Assembly: GCF_025148445.1 (NCBI RefSeq)
Contig: NZ_CP102270.1
Location: forward strand, 744,001-808,000
Direction: 5' to 3'
Source of the DNA: Eshraghiella crossota
GTDB taxonomy: Bacteria > Bacillota > Clostridia > Lachnospirales > Lachnospiraceae
Length of the DNA: 64,000 nt
Positions 9,090-17,116 of this stretch are shown piece after piece. The number at the start of each line of letters is the position of its first letter. Positions within the stretch are counted from its first letter, which is position 1. The notes under the pieces were generated by a model. That model searched no databases. It worked only from the letters and a program-made list of their open reading frames with translations, and was not told the origin of the DNA. The translations under genes and the position numbers were made by a program.

Positions 9090-9111
9090 TATGAACAACA
9101 TGTGCTATAAT
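9083..9111 (+). promoter_or_regulatory. Promoter for the NYN nuclease/flavoprotein operon
   Basis: An extended -10 TGCTATAAT ends at 9111, with a weak -35 ATGTCA at 9083-9088 (17-bp spacer). The start codon at 9145 follows a GAGGA ribosome-binding site. Confidence 0.6.
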
Positions 9112-9144
9112 TAGAAACGATACGAAAATAGAAAGAGGACAGGC

Positions 9145-9891
9145 ATGAGTTTATATTTAATTGATTACGAAAACGTAAGAGAAAAAGGCTTTGAGGGAGT
9201 AGAAAAGCTGACCGGGAGAGATGAAGTTATTATATTTTACAGTGAATTCATTAAGAATCTGCCATTCCAGATTCATGTGGAATTAATGAATTCCAAAGCA
9301 AAATATGAATATTTTGCCACACATAAGGTTGGCAAGAATTATCTTGATTTCCAGCTTGCCACATTTTTAGGCTACAGAATCGCCCAGGGAGGAACCGGTA
9401 ATGTTGTAATTATCACAGGGGATACAGGCTTTGACAGTATTGTTGACTTCTGGGAAGAAAGAGGTGTAACAATTTGCAGAAAAAGCTATATATCAGGCAG
9501 ACCTGAATGTGGAAAGGCACATAAGAGTGCAGTCGTAAAGAATCCGGATACTGTACATAAGAATCAGCCGCAGCCTGTTGAAAGTCCGCTTGCAAAGCCG
9601 GATAAAGAGCAGGATGGAGCTTCACAGGTTAAGGTTGCACGCAGGAGAGAACTGATTATTGAGTTCCCTGATAAGTACAAGCATATGATTAGAAGTACGG
9701 TTATCGTTCCCGGTTTTACAATCGGCAATTACAATACTATTTACAGTGCAATCATGAAAAGTGAGAATACACTGGAACTCAACAATAATATTGTAAAAGC
9801 ATTTGGAACAGAGCTTACAGGCAAGATTTATAAGCAGATTAAAAATGTGTACAGAGTGTATATGCACGATGAATACGGAGTAGATGTATGA
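9145..9891 (+). CDS. NYN/PIN-like putative ribonuclease
   Basis: A 248-residue protein. Residues 1-120 resemble the NYN branch of the PIN nuclease fold: an N-terminal strand LIDYENV carrying the first conserved Asp, NYLDFQLATFLGY in the middle, and VVIITGDTGFDSIVDFW with the distal Asp residues expected to hold metal. A low-complexity linker (about 125-165) follows. The C-terminal 80 residues (IVPGFTIGNYNTIYSAI to YRVYMHDEYG) look like a small helical domain that I cannot name. RNA cleavage is inferred from fold family only. The stop overlaps the next start by ATGA, so the two proteins are translationally coupled. Confidence 0.7.
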   Translation: MSLYLIDYENVREKGFEGVEKLTGRDEVIIFYSEFIKNLPFQIHVELMNSKAKYEYFATHKVGKNYLDFQLATFLGYRIAQGGTGNVVIITGDTGFDSIVDFWEERGVTICRKSYISGRPECGKAHKSAVVKNPDTVHKNQPQPVESPLAKPDKEQDGASQVKVARRRELIIEFPDKYKHMIRSTVIVPGFTIGNYNTIYSAIMKSENTLELNNNIVKAFGTELTGKIYKQIKNVYRVYMHDEYGVDV

Positions 9892-10739
9892 GATATGACA
9901 TAGCAGTTATCGGTACAGGTCCGGCGGGACTTTCGGCAGCCATAAATGCAAAAAACCGGAACCGGAATATAATTATTTTCGGCAAAAAGAATTTATCGGA
10001 CAAAATAATATCGGCCCATGAAATTAATAACTACCTTGGATTGTATGGAATGACAGGCATGGAAGTAGCAGAAGCATTTAAGAATCATATTGACAGGATG
10101 GGTATAGAAATCACTGAGGAAAATGTGATTTCCGTATATCCTATGGACGATTATTTTTCCATACTTTCATCAGACGGTATGTACGAATCATCAACGGTTA
10201 TACTTGCAACAGGTATTTCTTTTGGCACACCGTTAAAAGGTGAAAAAGAATTTCTTGGAAAAGGAGTCAGTTATTGTGCTACATGTGATGCAATGTTTTA
10301 TCGTAATAAGACGGTTGCGGTAGCAGGATTTTCCAAGGATAGCGAATCGGAAGCTAAGTTCCTTTCGGAAGTTGCTTCCAAGGTATATTATGTGCCATAT
10401 ACGGACAGCGACCTTTGTGATACAGATAAAATTACGGTGATACACGATAAGATTATTGAAATTACAGGAGAGCAGAAAGTTACGGGAATCAGGCTTAAAG
10501 AATCCCGGCTGCAGGTTGACGCAGTTTTTATACTGAGAGATTGTATTGCTCCGGACAGGCTTATTCCGGGACTTAAGATTGAGAATAACCATGTATGCAC
10601 AGACAGAAAGATGTGTACCAATATCCGGGGCTGTTTTGCCGCCGGAGATATTACCGGAACACCTTACCAGTATATCAAATCCGCAGGAGAAGGCAACGTA
10701 GCTGCGTTGTCGGCAGTTGAATATTTAAGTAAAAAATGA
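9888..10739 (+). CDS. Thioredoxin reductase-like flavoprotein lacking an NADPH motif
   Basis: A 283-residue protein. It has an FAD-binding GTGPAG (9-14), a redox pair CATC (130-133) and a C-terminal AAGDITGTPYQYIKSAGEGN FAD motif, so it belongs to the thioredoxin reductase fold. The pyridine-nucleotide motif GGGxxA is replaced by AGFSKDSESE (about 146-155), and the HRR motif by YYVPY. Clostridial ferredoxin- or deazaflavin-type thioredoxin reductases also lack these motifs and are short, so the electron donor here may not be NADPH (inference). It is coupled to the NYN nuclease by a 4-bp ATGA overlap and is followed after 12 bp by the leucine-rich-repeat gene. Confidence 0.75.
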   Translation: MRYDIAVIGTGPAGLSAAINAKNRNRNIIIFGKKNLSDKIISAHEINNYLGLYGMTGMEVAEAFKNHIDRMGIEITEENVISVYPMDDYFSILSSDGMYESSTVILATGISFGTPLKGEKEFLGKGVSYCATCDAMFYRNKTVAVAGFSKDSESEAKFLSEVASKVYYVPYTDSDLCDTDKITVIHDKIIEITGEQKVTGIRLKESRLQVDAVFILRDCIAPDRLIPGLKIENNHVCTDRKMCTNIRGCFAAGDITGTPYQYIKSAGEGNVAALSAVEYLSKK

Positions 10740-10751
10740 TTACAGGAGAAT

Positions 10752-11789
10752 ATGATGGGAAACAATCGTAGAAGAAAGAAAAAGAGCAGGACAGGTCTTT
10801 ACATCTGCTTAACATTTATAATATTATTTTTTTTGGTAATAGTTACGCTCGCGATAATGGTACTGCTAAGGCTTAATAAATTGGATAAGAAGGACGATAC
10901 GGTTCCGACAGCAAAGACAACAGCGTCATCCGAGGCCGTTACAACAATACCTGTGACATCCGAGGAAACCACTACGGAATACGAGGTTACGATAGGCAGC
11001 AAAGTTGTAAAGAGCACGGATGAGGAACTGGATTTAAGCGGGATGACTTTTGATGGCACAGATTCACTTATAGCGTCATTATCAAAGCTTCCTTCATTAA
11101 AACATGTGGATTTGTGCGATTCCAACCTAACTAATGAACAGATGGAGATCCTGCAGGCAAAATTTCCGGACATAAAATTTGTATGGAAGGTTACGCTTGG
11201 ACTTTGGACCATAAGAACCGATACGGTTGCTTTTTCCACTTTAAAAGACGGTTCTATTACATACAGACTTACCAATGATGATTGCAAAGTGCTTAAGTAT
11301 TGTACAGATATGGTAGCCCTTGATATAGGACATAACAAGGTTACGGACATATCCTTTTTACAGTATATGCCTGATTTAAGAATTCTTATTCTTGTGGACA
11401 ACTGGGACGGAGATACTTCCGACCATTATCTCAGTGATTTATCATATGTAAAATACTGTAAAAAACTTATGTATCTTGAGTTTTTTGTAGGAGATGTGAC
11501 AGATCTTAGTGTACTTGCTGATTTAAATGAAATGGTTGACCTTAACATAAGTTACAATCCGGTAAGTGACATTACGCCATTACTTAATTATCCTAAACTT
11601 GAAAGACTTTTTCTTGAGCATACCAATGTATCTGAGGCAGACTATGAACTTTTGAAAAAAACATATCCTGATGCACAGATTGTACTTTACGGAGAGGGCT
11701 CTGTTGACCAGGGCTGGAGAACACATCCCAGATATTACGCAATGAAGGATATGTATGTTAAAAATTACGTTAATGATTTGTTCAAATAG
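10752..11789 (+). CDS. Membrane-anchored leucine-rich-repeat protein
   Basis: A 345-residue protein with a basic N-terminus (NRRRKKKSR) and one transmembrane helix at about 16-39. A Thr/Ser-rich stalk (about 48-78) follows, then an extracellular domain. Several internalin-like repeats are visible: MVALDIGHNKVTDISFLQYMP, LMYLEFFVGDVTDLSVLADLN and MVDLNISYNPVSDITPLLNYP, ending in LERLFLEHTNVS. The type II orientation places the repeats outside the cell, suggesting surface recognition or a scaffold role. The AGGAG ribosome-binding site serves ATG 10752 or 10755. It lies 12 bp after the flavoprotein and 19 bp before the P-type ATPase, so it is probably in the same operon. Confidence 0.75.
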   Translation: MMGNNRRRKKKSRTGLYICLTFIILFFLVIVTLAIMVLLRLNKLDKKDDTVPTAKTTASSEAVTTIPVTSEETTTEYEVTIGSKVVKSTDEELDLSGMTFDGTDSLIASLSKLPSLKHVDLCDSNLTNEQMEILQAKFPDIKFVWKVTLGLWTIRTDTVAFSTLKDGSITYRLTNDDCKVLKYCTDMVALDIGHNKVTDISFLQYMPDLRILILVDNWDGDTSDHYLSDLSYVKYCKKLMYLEFFVGDVTDLSVLADLNEMVDLNISYNPVSDITPLLNYPKLERLFLEHTNVSEADYELLKKTYPDAQIVLYGEGSVDQGWRTHPRYYAMKDMYVKNYVNDLFK

Positions 11790-11808
11790 GTAGCATATTG
11801 GAGGATAT

Positions 11809-14178
11809 ATGGACAACAATGTTGAAAATAACATAAATTCGGAATTTAACGGACTTACTGCTGCGGAAGTCAATGCGAGGATTGAAGCAGGTAAAATTAA
11901 TATTGCGGATGACAGTTCCGACAGAACAACGGGAAAGATAATCCGTGATAATCTTTTGACATATTTTAACCTTATATTTCTTGTGATAACGGTACTTTTA
12001 TGTATCGCCGGAGCATTCAGGGATTTAACATTTCTTCCTATCATAATCGGAAATATTTTAATAGGAATTGTCCAGGAACTTCGTGCAAAAAAGACTCTGG
12101 ATAAAATGAAAATACTTAACGCCGGACACGCTGTTGTTATAAGAGAGGGCAAAAGACAAAAGGTAACGGCGGAAGAACTTGTTATAGATGATCTTGTATG
12201 GCTTTCTTCGGGAGATGCCATATGTGCCGATTCCGTTGTAGTTTCAGGTGAAATAACCGTTAACGAATCAATGCTTACAGGTGAGGCAGACGGAATAGTT
12301 AAGAAAGAAAATGAAGAACTCCTGTCAGGAAGTTTTGTTGTATCAGGCGAAGGCTATGCCAGACTTACAAGGGTTGGTAACGATTCATACATTTCCAAGC
12401 TCACTAATGAAGCCAAGGCTTTGAAAAAAGGCGAAGAGTCGGAAATGATACGTTCTATCAATATGTTTGTTAAGGTTATAGGTATTATTATAATACCTAT
12501 GAGTGTTATCCTTTTTGTGCAGGCATTCGTATTCCGCAATGCATCTTTCAGAACGAGTATAACGTCAATGGTTGCCTCAATAATCGGTCTTATTCCGGAG
12601 GGACTTTATCTTCTCACGACGCTGGCACTTGCAGTCAGTATGATGAAACTTGCCAAGGATAAAGTGCTTTTACATGATATGAAGAGTATTGAATCCCTTG
12701 CCAGGGTAGATGTACTTTGCGTTGATAAGACAGGAACAATAACCAAGCCGGAGATGACAGTAACTGAAATTGTATCCTGTGATGATTCAATGAATGAGGT
12801 TTTTACAGATTATGTTATGTCATCAATCGATAATAACGCAACAGCGGTGGCTTTAAAGAAATATCTCAATGACAATAATGTTGTGAACGGCAAAAGGACA
12901 GCATCAAAAGTGTATCCATTTAATTCAACCGTAAAATACGGTGCAATGGCATTTAACGATGACTATTATGTGCTTGGCGCTCCTGAGTTCATAATTAAAA
13001 CAGGATTTAATAATTTAAAAGACGATATCAGCCAATATACAACTAAGGGCTACAGGGTAATTGTACTTGCAAAAGCCGAAAGCCTGACAAGGGACGGTGT
13101 CATTGACGGTGAGATACTTCCGTTAGGATTTGTTGTACTTGCAAACGAGATAAGAGATAACGCTGTGGAGACTTTTACTTATTTCAAGGAACAGGGTGTT
13201 GCAATCAAAGTTATATCAGGTGATAACCCTGTGACCGTATCAGAAGTCGCAAGACAGGCGGGAATAGAAAACGCGGAAAAGTATGTTGATGCATCCACTC
13301 TCACCGATAATATGATGATTTCAGAGGCAATTGCCAAATATACGGTGTTTGGCAGGGTTACGCCTAAACAGAAACAGCAGTTTGTTAAAGCTCTTAAAAT
13401 GCAGGGACATACTGTTGCAATGACCGGTGACGGTGTAAATGATATCCTTGCCTTGAAAGATGCTGACTGCAGTGTTGCAATGGCATCGGGAAGCGAAGCT
13501 ACAGCCCAGGCGGCACAGATTGTACTCCTTGATTCGGATTTTTCAAGAATGCCTGAAATTGTTCTTGAAGGACGAAGGGTTGTTAATAATGTGCAGCGTT
13601 CCGCAAGTCTTTTCCTTGTAAAAAATTTATTTTCATTATTGCTGACGATATTTTCTACGGTATTGATGATTTCATATCCGTTAATGCCATCGCAGGTATC
13701 GTTAATAAGTATGTTTACAATTGGTATTCCGGGATTTTTACTTGCACTTGAACCTAACAAATCAAGAATTAAAGGCCATTTCCTTGGAAATGTGCTGTTA
13801 AAGGCATTGCCCGCCGGATTAACGGATTTCTTTGCGGTATCGGCACTTGTTATATGCGGACATGTTTTTAATATCCCATCTACGGATATAGCTACTGCCT
13901 CAACATTGCTGATTGCCGTTGTTGGTTTCATGATTATGATTAAAATAAGCCATCCGTTTAACAATTTCAAATACGGAATACTTGCACTTAATATCTTCGG
14001 ACTTATTTTCTGCGGATTGTTCCTTGACAATCTCTTTGCAATGAGCGATATGTCCAATATATGTATTTTGCTAACGATTGTATTTGGGTTTGCGGCTGAA
14101 TCAATGTTCAGATATATAACAATTTTTGTGGAATTTATACAGAACAGAATGAGAAAGAAGAAAAATGCTTTACGATAA
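11809..14178 (+). CDS. P-type cation-transporting ATPase (CtpE-like)
   Basis: A 789-residue protein with all P-type ATPase hallmarks: LTGEADGI in the actuator domain, the phosphorylated Asp306 in VDKTGTIT, KQKQQFVKAL and the hinge MTGDGVNDILALKDADCSVAM. The helix-4 motif is IPEGLYLLTTLALAVS, as in the bacterial CtpE/MgtA-like P2/P3 group. There is no N-terminal heavy-metal domain and no CPC motif, so it is not a heavy-metal pump. Ca2+ is the substrate reported for mycobacterial CtpE; assigning it here is inference. The last 14 bp overlap the next gene. Ribosome-binding site TTGGAGG. Confidence 0.85.
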   Translation: MDNNVENNINSEFNGLTAAEVNARIEAGKINIADDSSDRTTGKIIRDNLLTYFNLIFLVITVLLCIAGAFRDLTFLPIIIGNILIGIVQELRAKKTLDKMKILNAGHAVVIREGKRQKVTAEELVIDDLVWLSSGDAICADSVVVSGEITVNESMLTGEADGIVKKENEELLSGSFVVSGEGYARLTRVGNDSYISKLTNEAKALKKGEESEMIRSINMFVKVIGIIIIPMSVILFVQAFVFRNASFRTSITSMVASIIGLIPEGLYLLTTLALAVSMMKLAKDKVLLHDMKSIESLARVDVLCVDKTGTITKPEMTVTEIVSCDDSMNEVFTDYVMSSIDNNATAVALKKYLNDNNVVNGKRTASKVYPFNSTVKYGAMAFNDDYYVLGAPEFIIKTGFNNLKDDISQYTTKGYRVIVLAKAESLTRDGVIDGEILPLGFVVLANEIRDNAVETFTYFKEQGVAIKVISGDNPVTVSEVARQAGIENAEKYVDASTLTDNMMISEAIAKYTVFGRVTPKQKQQFVKALKMQGHTVAMTGDGVNDILALKDADCSVAMASGSEATAQAAQIVLLDSDFSRMPEIVLEGRRVVNNVQRSASLFLVKNLFSLLLTIFSTVLMISYPLMPSQVSLISMFTIGIPGFLLALEPNKSRIKGHFLGNVLLKALPAGLTDFFAVSALVICGHVFNIPSTDIATASTLLIAVVGFMIMIKISHPFNNFKYGILALNIFGLIFCGLFLDNLFAMSDMSNICILLTIVFGFAAESMFRYITIFVEFIQNRMRKKKNALR

Positions 14179-14800
14179 AGACATAAGAGAGCCGTTGTTT
14201 ATGTATTTTGAAGAAAAATACGGCAAGACCCGTGTGTTTGAGGAAAAACGCATGGGTAATTCAAGGGCGGACATATTAATAATTACAGAAAAAGATTTTA
14301 TCGGCATCGAAATAAAAAGCGATGCCGATACTTATGCAAGACTGTCCGGGCAGGTTAAGGATTATGACCGCTATTGTGACTACAACTATGTGGTTGTAGG
14401 CAGCACCCATGGAACGCATATTGGTGAACATGTGCCTGAATACTGGGGAATTATAACCGTCGAAGAGACAGAAAAAGGTGTTGATTTCTACGAACTCAGG
14501 GCACCGTCTAAAAACCCTGAGGGGAGGATAGACAACAAACTTGCCATCTTATGGCGTCAGGAAATGGCACATATCCAGAAACTTAACAATATGCACGAAT
14601 ACAAGAGGGAGAGCAAGGCTTTTGTGGCTTCAAAGATACTTGAAAAAGTTCCGCATGACATACTTGAAAAACAGATATGTGATGAACTGTTTGAAAGGGA
14701 TTATACAACAATAGCAGAGTCGATAGCCAGATACAGGGAAGAAAACGGACTTCATAAAAGAAGAAAAAAACGTATTTCAAAACGATATATAATTAAATAA
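14165..14800 (+). CDS. sce7726-type PD-(D/E)XK-fold protein
   Basis: A 211-residue protein. The segment RADILII followed by FIGIEIKSDADTYARLSGQVKDY (residues about 36-70) matches the D...ExK core of restriction-endonuclease-like folds in sce7726/MmcB-type proteins, and VVVGSTHG follows as the next strand. The C-terminus is rich in Lys and Arg (KRRKKRISKR), suitable for nucleic acid binding. Family members are annotated as putative nucleases or DNA-repair proteins without established function. The start overlaps the P-type ATPase by 14 bp, so expression is probably coupled. The fold is well supported; activity is unproven. Confidence 0.7.
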   Translation: MLYDKDIREPLFMYFEEKYGKTRVFEEKRMGNSRADILIITEKDFIGIEIKSDADTYARLSGQVKDYDRYCDYNYVVVGSTHGTHIGEHVPEYWGIITVEETEKGVDFYELRAPSKNPEGRIDNKLAILWRQEMAHIQKLNNMHEYKRESKAFVASKILEKVPHDILEKQICDELFERDYTTIAESIARYREENGLHKRRKKRISKRYIIK

Positions 14801-14816
14801 ATTGTATTAAAGAATG

Positions 14817-14845
14817 TTGAAAATTTAACCGTATTATGTTAAAAT
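14817..14845 (+). promoter_or_regulatory. Promoter for the EAL gene
   Basis: TTGAAA (14817-14822), 17-bp spacer, extended -10 TGTTAAAAT ending at 14845. The start codon at 14879 has an AAAGGAG ribosome-binding site. Confidence 0.7.
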
Positions 14846-14878
14846 TATACTATATTTGCGAAAGAAAGGAGACATGAT

Positions 14879-16774
14879 ATGAATATAGCAATACAGTGCT
14901 GCAGCTTGATGGTTCTTATAGTGATTATGTATTTATATCTGAGTTGTAAAAAGGTATTTCTTAATTCGGAATTCGCTTTTTTTAACTTGCTGTGTTCTAC
15001 CGTTCTTTGTGTATTTATGGATATTATATCCATAGTTATGATGAGTAAGTATGATTATTTCGGAAGAGGAATCGTAAACGGAGTAGCTAAGTTTTATCTT
15101 ATTACAGTGGTTTATGTTGCCGTATGTTGTCTCATGTACATTATAAGTAATGTATACGACAAGGGAGACAAGCTTAAAATTTCAAGATTAGCAGTGTATG
15201 GATGCTTTGCAATTGTATGTATAGGTATATGTGCTGCGCCTATTGAATTCGTATCAGATGGGAAGGTGGTATATTCAAAGGGCTTGAGTCTTTATGTGTC
15301 ATATGTTTTCCTGTGTATATTCACTCTTCATTCGGCAGCACTGCTTGCTAAATACAGCAGGGTGCTTAATAAAGACAGAGTTAAGGTTATGAGCCTCTGG
15401 ATTATATTATGGATAGCCGTATGTGTTGTACAGGCATTTTACAAAAAACAGCTTATCGTAAGCTTTGCGATTACACTGGGAATGCTTGTGGTATACATAA
15501 GACTTGAGAATCCGGAATCGGCACTTGACAGGGAAACCGGACTTTTTAACCAGAATACTTTCGGCCCGTATGTAAGCCAGCGTTTCCGTAACGGTGAACG
15601 TTTTTCACTCATAATGGTAACTTTTGATGATTTTAATAAAGCACCGGTATCCGGGACTATCAGATGTAAGAAAGAGATAATCAATCTTTTTAAGGATATA
15701 CCGAATACTTTTGCCTTTAAGACGAATGAAAATGACATATATATCTTATATAAACATTCCGAAGAAGCGGAAAAGATGTTTGAGCTCCTCAGAAGAAGAT
15801 TTATTCTTTATGGGGATAAAGAATTCCGGCCATACATATCTTATATGCCATATTCTGCCATAACTGATAATATTGATGATATGCTTCATATGTTCAGACA
15901 GGCGAACAGAAGTAATGAGATGTTGGAACACCACTGCATTATTATAGATAAAGCATTCAGGGACAGAATGATGGAAGTACAGAAAATCGAAAAGATGGTT
16001 AATGACGCTATTGAGAATAACAGGATAGAAGTTTATTACCAGCCAATATATTCCACCGAGAAGCATATCTTTACATCTGCGGAAGCACTTGTGAGAATAA
16101 GGGATGACAAAGGAAAAATTATCCCGCCCGCAACATTTATCGAGATTGCGGAACGTAACGGTACGATTCTTAAGCTTGGTGAGATTATTTTTGACAATGT
16201 CTGTACTTTTATTGAGACAAGTGATGTGCTTCAATACGGACTGGAATATATTGAAGTCAACTTATCCGTAGTCCAGTGTGAACATGAAGATCTGGCCAAA
16301 GAATTTATTGAAATTATGCGTAAGCATAATATATCAGGCGAGACGATTAATCTTGAAATTACAGAAACGGCCACACTTGCTTCAAAAAAGAAACTTATTG
16401 CCAATATGATTGCCCTTAGGAATTACGGCGTGGGATTTTCACTGGATGATTTTGGTACGGGTCAGAGTAATCTTAATTACATAGTGGACATGCCTGTGGA
16501 TATTGTTAAATTTGATAAAGAAATGACCACGGCATACTTTGAAAGTACAAAAGCCAAATATGTAATGGATGCGGCAATGCACATGATTCACGGCATGAAG
16601 CTTGATATTGTTTCAGAGGGTGTTGAGACTGCGGAACAGCTTGATACCATGGAAGAACTTGGAATACAGTATATACAGGGATATTATTTTTCAAAGCCGT
16701 TATCACAGAATGAATATCTTGAGTTTATTCACAAAAATAATAAAGATTATTATGAACAACATAATAAACAATAA
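14879..16774 (+). CDS. Membrane-bound EAL-domain c-di-GMP phosphodiesterase
   Basis: A 631-residue protein. Residues 1-210 form about seven hydrophobic segments (sensor membrane region). Residues 215-360 are a degenerate GGDEF domain: LDRETGLFNQNTF is retained but the signature is replaced by KTNENDIYIL. Residues 375-620 are an EAL domain with SAEALVRI, VNLSVVQ, LEITETA, DDFGTG, VKFDKEM and SEGVETAEQ, so the catalytic glutamates, Asn, Asp pair and Lys are present. It should hydrolyse c-di-GMP, and the degenerate GGDEF may bind GTP as a regulator. It is a single gene with its own promoter and a terminator-like hairpin 8 bp after the stop. Confidence 0.9.
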   Translation: MNIAIQCCSLMVLIVIMYLYLSCKKVFLNSEFAFFNLLCSTVLCVFMDIISIVMMSKYDYFGRGIVNGVAKFYLITVVYVAVCCLMYIISNVYDKGDKLKISRLAVYGCFAIVCIGICAAPIEFVSDGKVVYSKGLSLYVSYVFLCIFTLHSAALLAKYSRVLNKDRVKVMSLWIILWIAVCVVQAFYKKQLIVSFAITLGMLVVYIRLENPESALDRETGLFNQNTFGPYVSQRFRNGERFSLIMVTFDDFNKAPVSGTIRCKKEIINLFKDIPNTFAFKTNENDIYILYKHSEEAEKMFELLRRRFILYGDKEFRPYISYMPYSAITDNIDDMLHMFRQANRSNEMLEHHCIIIDKAFRDRMMEVQKIEKMVNDAIENNRIEVYYQPIYSTEKHIFTSAEALVRIRDDKGKIIPPATFIEIAERNGTILKLGEIIFDNVCTFIETSDVLQYGLEYIEVNLSVVQCEHEDLAKEFIEIMRKHNISGETINLEITETATLASKKKLIANMIALRNYGVGFSLDDFGTGQSNLNYIVDMPVDIVKFDKEMTTAYFESTKAKYVMDAAMHMIHGMKLDIVSEGVETAEQLDTMEELGIQYIQGYYFSKPLSQNEYLEFIHKNNKDYYEQHNKQ

Positions 16775-16778
16775 TTAC

Positions 16779-16807
16779 TTGACAAGGTTATTTATAGCAT
16801 ATAAAAT
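16779..16807 (+). promoter_or_regulatory. Promoter of the acpP-fabH-fabF-marR operon
   Basis: Perfect -35 TTGACA (16779-16784), 17-bp spacer and -10 TAAAAT (16802-16807). It is embedded in the hairpin 16782-16815 that follows the EAL gene. Transcription should begin near 16814, just before the palindrome at 16822. Confidence 0.75.
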
Positions 16808-16825
16808 AACCTTGTTTTGTTTTAT
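16782..16825 (+). terminator. Hairpin terminator after the EAL gene, possibly also an operator
   Basis: A 12-bp perfect inverted repeat (ACAAGGTTATTT at 16782-16793 and its complement at 16804-16815) with a 10-nt loop is followed by TTTGTTTT. It looks like an intrinsic terminator, but it also spans the -35 to -10 region of the next operon and could be a repressor site. Confidence 0.65.
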
Positions 16826-16843
16826 CTAAATATTTTTAGATAA
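16822..16843 (+). promoter_or_regulatory. Palindromic operator candidate before acpP
   Basis: A 9-bp inverted repeat TTATCTAAA-N4-TTTAGATAA lies just downstream of the predicted transcription start and 34 bp before acpP. Its size and A/T-rich symmetry suit a MarR-family dimer, and a MarR gene ends this operon. Confidence 0.5.
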
Positions 16844-16877
16844 TTATTTTAAATTATTTTTTAGGAGAATTTTAAAA

Positions 16878-17105
16878 ATGGTATTTGACAAAGTTAAAGA
16901 AATTATTAATGACACATTAAGCTGCGGAGAAGACATCATTACAATGGATGCTGTTCTTATAGATGATTTAGGAGCAGACTCTTTAGATGCTGTAGAATTA
17001 TGTATGACAATCGAAGAGGCTTTTGATATAACAATTCCTGAAGACAAGATTGCTGACCTTAAGACAGTTAAGGATATAGTAGAATTTGTAGAAAGCCAGA
17101 TTTAG
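16878..17105 (+). CDS. acpP: Acyl carrier protein
   Basis: A 75-residue acidic protein with the phosphopantetheine attachment sequence DDLGADSLDAVEL; the serine of DSL (residue 36) carries the prosthetic group. Length, helix pattern and net charge are those of the fatty acid synthase ACP. It carries growing acyl chains between the type II fatty acid synthesis enzymes, two of which follow (fabH after 11 bp, then fabF). TTAGGAG ribosome-binding site. It is the first gene of the operon and so directly exposed to the operators at 16782-16843. Confidence 0.95.
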   Translation: MVFDKVKEIINDTLSCGEDIITMDAVLIDDLGADSLDAVELCMTIEEAFDITIPEDKIADLKTVKDIVEFVESQI

Positions 17106-17116
17106 GAGATTGCATT

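Noticed and set aside
13179-14057. 292-codon open frame on the minus strand
   Set aside because: It lies wholly inside the P-type ATPase gene, which has all family motifs. The minus-strand product is low-complexity with no ribosome-binding site.
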